Shown here: piece after piece, positions 61,473 through 64,000 of the stretch | Numbering within the stretch: the first letter of the stretch is position 1 | How the letters are laid out: each line of letters starts with the position of its first letter | Translations under genes and position numbers: made by a program | Origin: Foliimonas ilicis | Lineage (GTDB): Bacteria > Pseudomonadota > Alphaproteobacteria > Rhizobiales > Rhizobiaceae | Reading direction: 5' to 3' | Length of the DNA stretch: 64,000 nucleotides | NCBI RefSeq assembly: GCF_039939195.1 | Contig: NZ_JBDUUH010000016.1 | Coordinates: 1-64,000, forward strand | Notes under the pieces: model-generated | Told to the model about the DNA's origin: nothing | What the model saw: only the letters and a program-made list of their open reading frames with translations | Database searches by the model: none

Positions 61473-62616
61473 AAAACACTCAGCGCCCATGGCCGGTGCA
61501 AGAATAACCTCAGTCAAGAGTTGTTTGACCGATGTGCCGCTGAATAATCCCGCCGTATTCGCCACCCGAACGGTTACGTCGCGTCAGTACCTCCTTGTAC
61601 GTGTGGAAACTAGTGATGGATGTTCAGGCATCGGAGCGGCGTATGTTGGTGATGAAGGTGGTGAAATTGCCGTCGCTGCAGTGCGCAGTCTTCTGGCCCG
61701 ACAAGTTATCGGCGAAGACCCGTCGCTCACTGAAGCATTGTGGTCAAAGATGTATCGGCACGCCTTGCTGCAAGGGCGCGCCGGATCTGTCTTGCGGGCG
61801 ATCTCGGCGATCGACATCGCTTTGTGGGACCGCAATGCCAAAGCTGTCGGCCTTCCCATCTGGCGAATGCTCGGAGGGTGCATGTCCGGCTCCGTACCAG
61901 CCTATGCATCGGGTGGATACTATTATCCTGAACGCGACGTCGATCAGCTACAGGCTGAATTCGCGGGCTATGTTTCACTCGGGTTTGACGCTGTGAAAAT
62001 GAAAGTGGGACGCGCGTCACCTTCCGTAGATCGTGATCGCGTCCGCGCCGCACGTGAAGCAATCGGACCTGATGTTCGCCTCATGATGGATGCAAACAAT
62101 GCATGGCCCGATGTCGCAACCGCTATGCAATTCTTAAGCCTTGTAGAGGAATTCAATCCCTTCTGGATCGAAGAGCCGTTTTTGCCTGACGACATTGAAA
62201 GCCATGCACGCTTGGCCACTAGAACTAGTATTGGGATTGCAGGCGGAGAAATCGAAGCAGGACGCTGGCGGTTCCGTGATTTGATTGAGCGCGGCGCTGT
62301 TCAGATCGCGCAACCAGATATGTTTGCGTGTGGCGGTGTCAGCGAGTGGTGTCGAATCGCAACGATCGCCGACGCCGCAGGTATTCCAGTATGCACGCAT
62401 GCTTGGCAAGACTTTCATGCGCCGCTTATGGCGTCCGCACCCAACGCAATGTTTGTCGAGTATTTTTCCGATGATCGCATCGTGAATTTGCAGAACCTGC
62501 TTGATCGACCGCTATTAATCGAAGGCGGACGCATGGTGTTAAGCGAAGAACCAGGGTTCGGATTCGAGTTCAATGAGATGGCAGTTGCAAAGTCAATGCG
62601 GATGGGCTGGGAATGA
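61456..62616 (+). CDS. Enolase-superfamily enzyme (mandelate racemase/MLE family)
   Basis: A 386-residue protein with a complete site: KMKVG (KxK base), Asp in MMDANNAWPD, Glu in WIEEPFLPDD, Glu in AGGEIEAGRWRF, Asp in QPDMFACGG and His in VCTHAWQDFH. This Asp/His dyad is the mandelate-racemase type, unlike the two other enolase-family proteins of the window. ATG 61456 follows GTGGTGGAAG and overlaps the ATPase end by 17 bases; ATG 61489 is an alternative. It likely dehydrates or racemises a sugar or hydroxy acid made or imported by this operon. Confidence 0.9.
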   Translation: MQLKSKKHSAPMAGARITSVKSCLTDVPLNNPAVFATRTVTSRQYLLVRVETSDGCSGIGAAYVGDEGGEIAVAAVRSLLARQVIGEDPSLTEALWSKMYRHALLQGRAGSVLRAISAIDIALWDRNAKAVGLPIWRMLGGCMSGSVPAYASGGYYYPERDVDQLQAEFAGYVSLGFDAVKMKVGRASPSVDRDRVRAAREAIGPDVRLMMDANNAWPDVATAMQFLSLVEEFNPFWIEEPFLPDDIESHARLATRTSIGIAGGEIEAGRWRFRDLIERGAVQIAQPDMFACGGVSEWCRIATIADAAGIPVCTHAWQDFHAPLMASAPNAMFVEYFSDDRIVNLQNLLDRPLLIEGGRMVLSEEPGFGFEFNEMAVAKSMRMGWE

Positions 62617-63998
62617 TGGATTCGACTATGATGACAACGCTAACAGAAAACGTGGCGCGATATATCGTTCAGCGGCAACTGGCTGATTGGACCGACGATG
62701 CACGCGATAAGGTCTGTATCCACATTTATGACACCCTGCTTGCGATGCTTTCGGGTCGACACCTTATCGCCGGCCAAAAGGCACTGTCATATCAAAAGGC
62801 TTTCTGCAGCAGCGGTACAGCAAGAATCGTGGGGACGGATCTTTTCGCCTCGCCAGAGATCGCGGCAATGGTCAATGGGATGTTTGCCCATGCCGATGAA
62901 ACCGATGATACTTCCGAGACTGCCCGTATGCATCCCGGCGCATCGATTATTCCCGCAGTTTTGGCGCTCGCTGACCACCTTGGCAGCAATGGGGCTGACA
63001 TAGTGAACGCAGTCCTGATCGGTTACCAGGTTGGCATAGCGTTTCCCAAGGCGATCTGGGCCGAGGATGCTGCTAGAATGCATTCGGCCCGGGCGACCCA
63101 TAATGCTGGCCAGGTGATGGGTTCCGTGGCGGCTTGCAGCGCCATATTGAAGTTGGATACTCGGGCCACGGCATATGCGTTGTCTTATGCGGCCCAACTT
63201 TGTTCCGGCGTTAATTCGCTTTATCGTGAGCGCAGTCATGTTGAAAAGGCCTACGTCTTCGGGGGAATGCCTGCCGAACAGGGCGTCCGTGCAGCGCTGA
63301 TGGCAAGCTTGGGTTTTACCGGAGTGCCCGATGTTCTGGATCGCAACATCAACTTCTTTGATAGCTTTGAAGGGCTGTCGACACCCGAGCGTTTAATGGA
63401 ATTGATCGAGTCGCCGAAAGGCGGGGTATTTGAGGCTGACATCAAGCTTTACCCCGTAGGGTTGCCGATTCAGGCCGCAGCACAGGCGATGGACGAGATT
63501 CTTTCAACAGGAATTCGCGCGAATGAGGTGCAAACAGTTCGATGCCATCTCCCGTCCCAGAAGGCATATATCGTTGATGACCGCGATATGCCTCCAATCT
63601 CGCTACAATTTGTTCTAGCGACCATGCTTGAAGATGGGGAGCTTACTTTCGCCAACTCTCATGATCAGGAGCGTCTGGATCGAAATCGCGGCGGCGAATT
63701 AATGCGCAAAGTAACACTAGTCCATGACGACGATATGAACCCAGTTGAGCGCAGTGGTAGTCGCAACAAGGCGCATCTTTATTTAACAACCAATGACGGT
63801 AGGTCACTGACGGCGAAGGTGGAGCAATTGAAGGGAACGCGCTTCTCGCCGGCAACCTGGACAGATATGGAAAGAAAGGCCGCAATGATCTTCGGTTCAG
63901 ACTCAGTGAAATTGGGTGGGCTTGCCCAACAGGTGCGTGACCTGGCGGAACTTGGGCTCGTGGCGACCTTGCGTACAGCAGGATTATTACCAGGTTAA
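62613..63998 (+). CDS. MmgE/PrpD-family protein
   Basis: A 461-residue protein of the MmgE/PrpD family, which includes 2-methylcitrate dehydratase, cis-aconitate decarboxylase and iminodisuccinate epimerase. Typical text: FAHADETDDTSETARMHPGA, NAVLIGYQVG and KLYPVGLPIQAAAQAMDE. ATG 62613 overlaps the previous stop (ATGA). The frame ends at 63998, two bases before the window edge, and length is normal. With two enolase-family enzymes it suggests handling of hydroxylated dicarboxylic acids, such as an epimerisation or dehydration step. Confidence 0.88.
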   Translation: MMDSTMMTTLTENVARYIVQRQLADWTDDARDKVCIHIYDTLLAMLSGRHLIAGQKALSYQKAFCSSGTARIVGTDLFASPEIAAMVNGMFAHADETDDTSETARMHPGASIIPAVLALADHLGSNGADIVNAVLIGYQVGIAFPKAIWAEDAARMHSARATHNAGQVMGSVAACSAILKLDTRATAYALSYAAQLCSGVNSLYRERSHVEKAYVFGGMPAEQGVRAALMASLGFTGVPDVLDRNINFFDSFEGLSTPERLMELIESPKGGVFEADIKLYPVGLPIQAAAQAMDEILSTGIRANEVQTVRCHLPSQKAYIVDDRDMPPISLQFVLATMLEDGELTFANSHDQERLDRNRGGELMRKVTLVHDDDMNPVERSGSRNKAHLYLTTNDGRSLTAKVEQLKGTRFSPATWTDMERKAAMIFGSDSVKLGGLAQQVRDLAELGLVATLRTAGLLPG

Positions 63999-64000
63999 AG

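Noticed and set aside
1..64000. CRISPR array or direct-repeat cluster
   Set aside because: No series of regularly spaced repeats was seen anywhere in the window.

Overview
The window reads as an accessory replicon or chromosomal accessory region of an alphaproteobacterium, most likely in the order Hyphomicrobiales/Rhizobiales. The reasons are the SRAP/imuA/dnaE2 mutasome relic, the many solute uptake operons each paired with a local regulator, the recognisable family members, and the mix of IS481 and IS6 relics. No replication origin, rRNA or complete tRNA gene was found. Base composition changes in blocks (moderate GC at 3.8-16 kb, clearly GC-rich at 21.4-29.2 kb, moderately GC-rich at 37-55 kb, lower again at 56-64 kb), which fits a mosaic built by transfer.

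Layout. 0-3.65 kb: decayed DNA, with a small secreted protein, a frame-broken conserved hypothetical gene, and remains of SRAP, imuA and dnaE2. 3.8-16.2 kb: a LysR regulator facing an 11-gene minus-strand operon. It holds an FAD oxidoreductase, a ThDP enzyme, a PotABCD-type importer, an Asp/Glu-hydantoin racemase family protein, two NodB-fold amidohydrolases (one with its catalytic residues replaced), an M20 amidohydrolase and an AllE-like bicupin. This looks like a ureide or cyclic-amide degradation route. 16.3-21.4 kb: small secreted protein, IS481 transposase with an internal deletion, SDR, SDR relic, L,D-transpeptidase, IS6 relic. 21.3-29.2 kb: a GC-rich, tightly overlapping five-gene glycan operon with two unusual fusions (GT4-GH1-like; GT-UDP-galactopyranose mutase). 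30-36.8 kb: Crp/Fnr regulator, then a phage- or plasmid-like graveyard with tiny membrane proteins, an Xre regulator, a thermonuclease, a CTG-started small gene, a structured repeat and several frameshifted genes (HIRAN, UspA, membrane protein, methyltransferase).

36.9-48.2 kb: an IclR-controlled operon joining an IolD-like ThDP hydrolase, aldehyde dehydrogenase, IlvD/Edd dehydratase, 3-hydroxyisobutyrate-dehydrogenase-like enzyme, GlcG-like protein, TIM-barrel epimerase and a polar-amino-acid-type ABC importer. 48.9-55.4 kb: LysR regulator divergent from an enolase-superfamily enzyme, a complete tripartite tricarboxylate transporter (TctCBA), an SDR and a cupin. 55.6-64 kb: GntR/FCD regulator divergent from an enolase-superfamily enzyme, an Fe/spermidine-type ABC importer, a second enolase-superfamily enzyme and an MmgE/PrpD protein, with matching 12-bp operator candidates between the divergent genes.

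Together there are four separate uptake systems, each transcribed with its own enzymes, so the window is a catabolic hotspot. The most promising undescribed systems are the ureide-like operon with its active/inactive deacetylase pair and the IolD-like operon. Substrates are inferred from gene families only.
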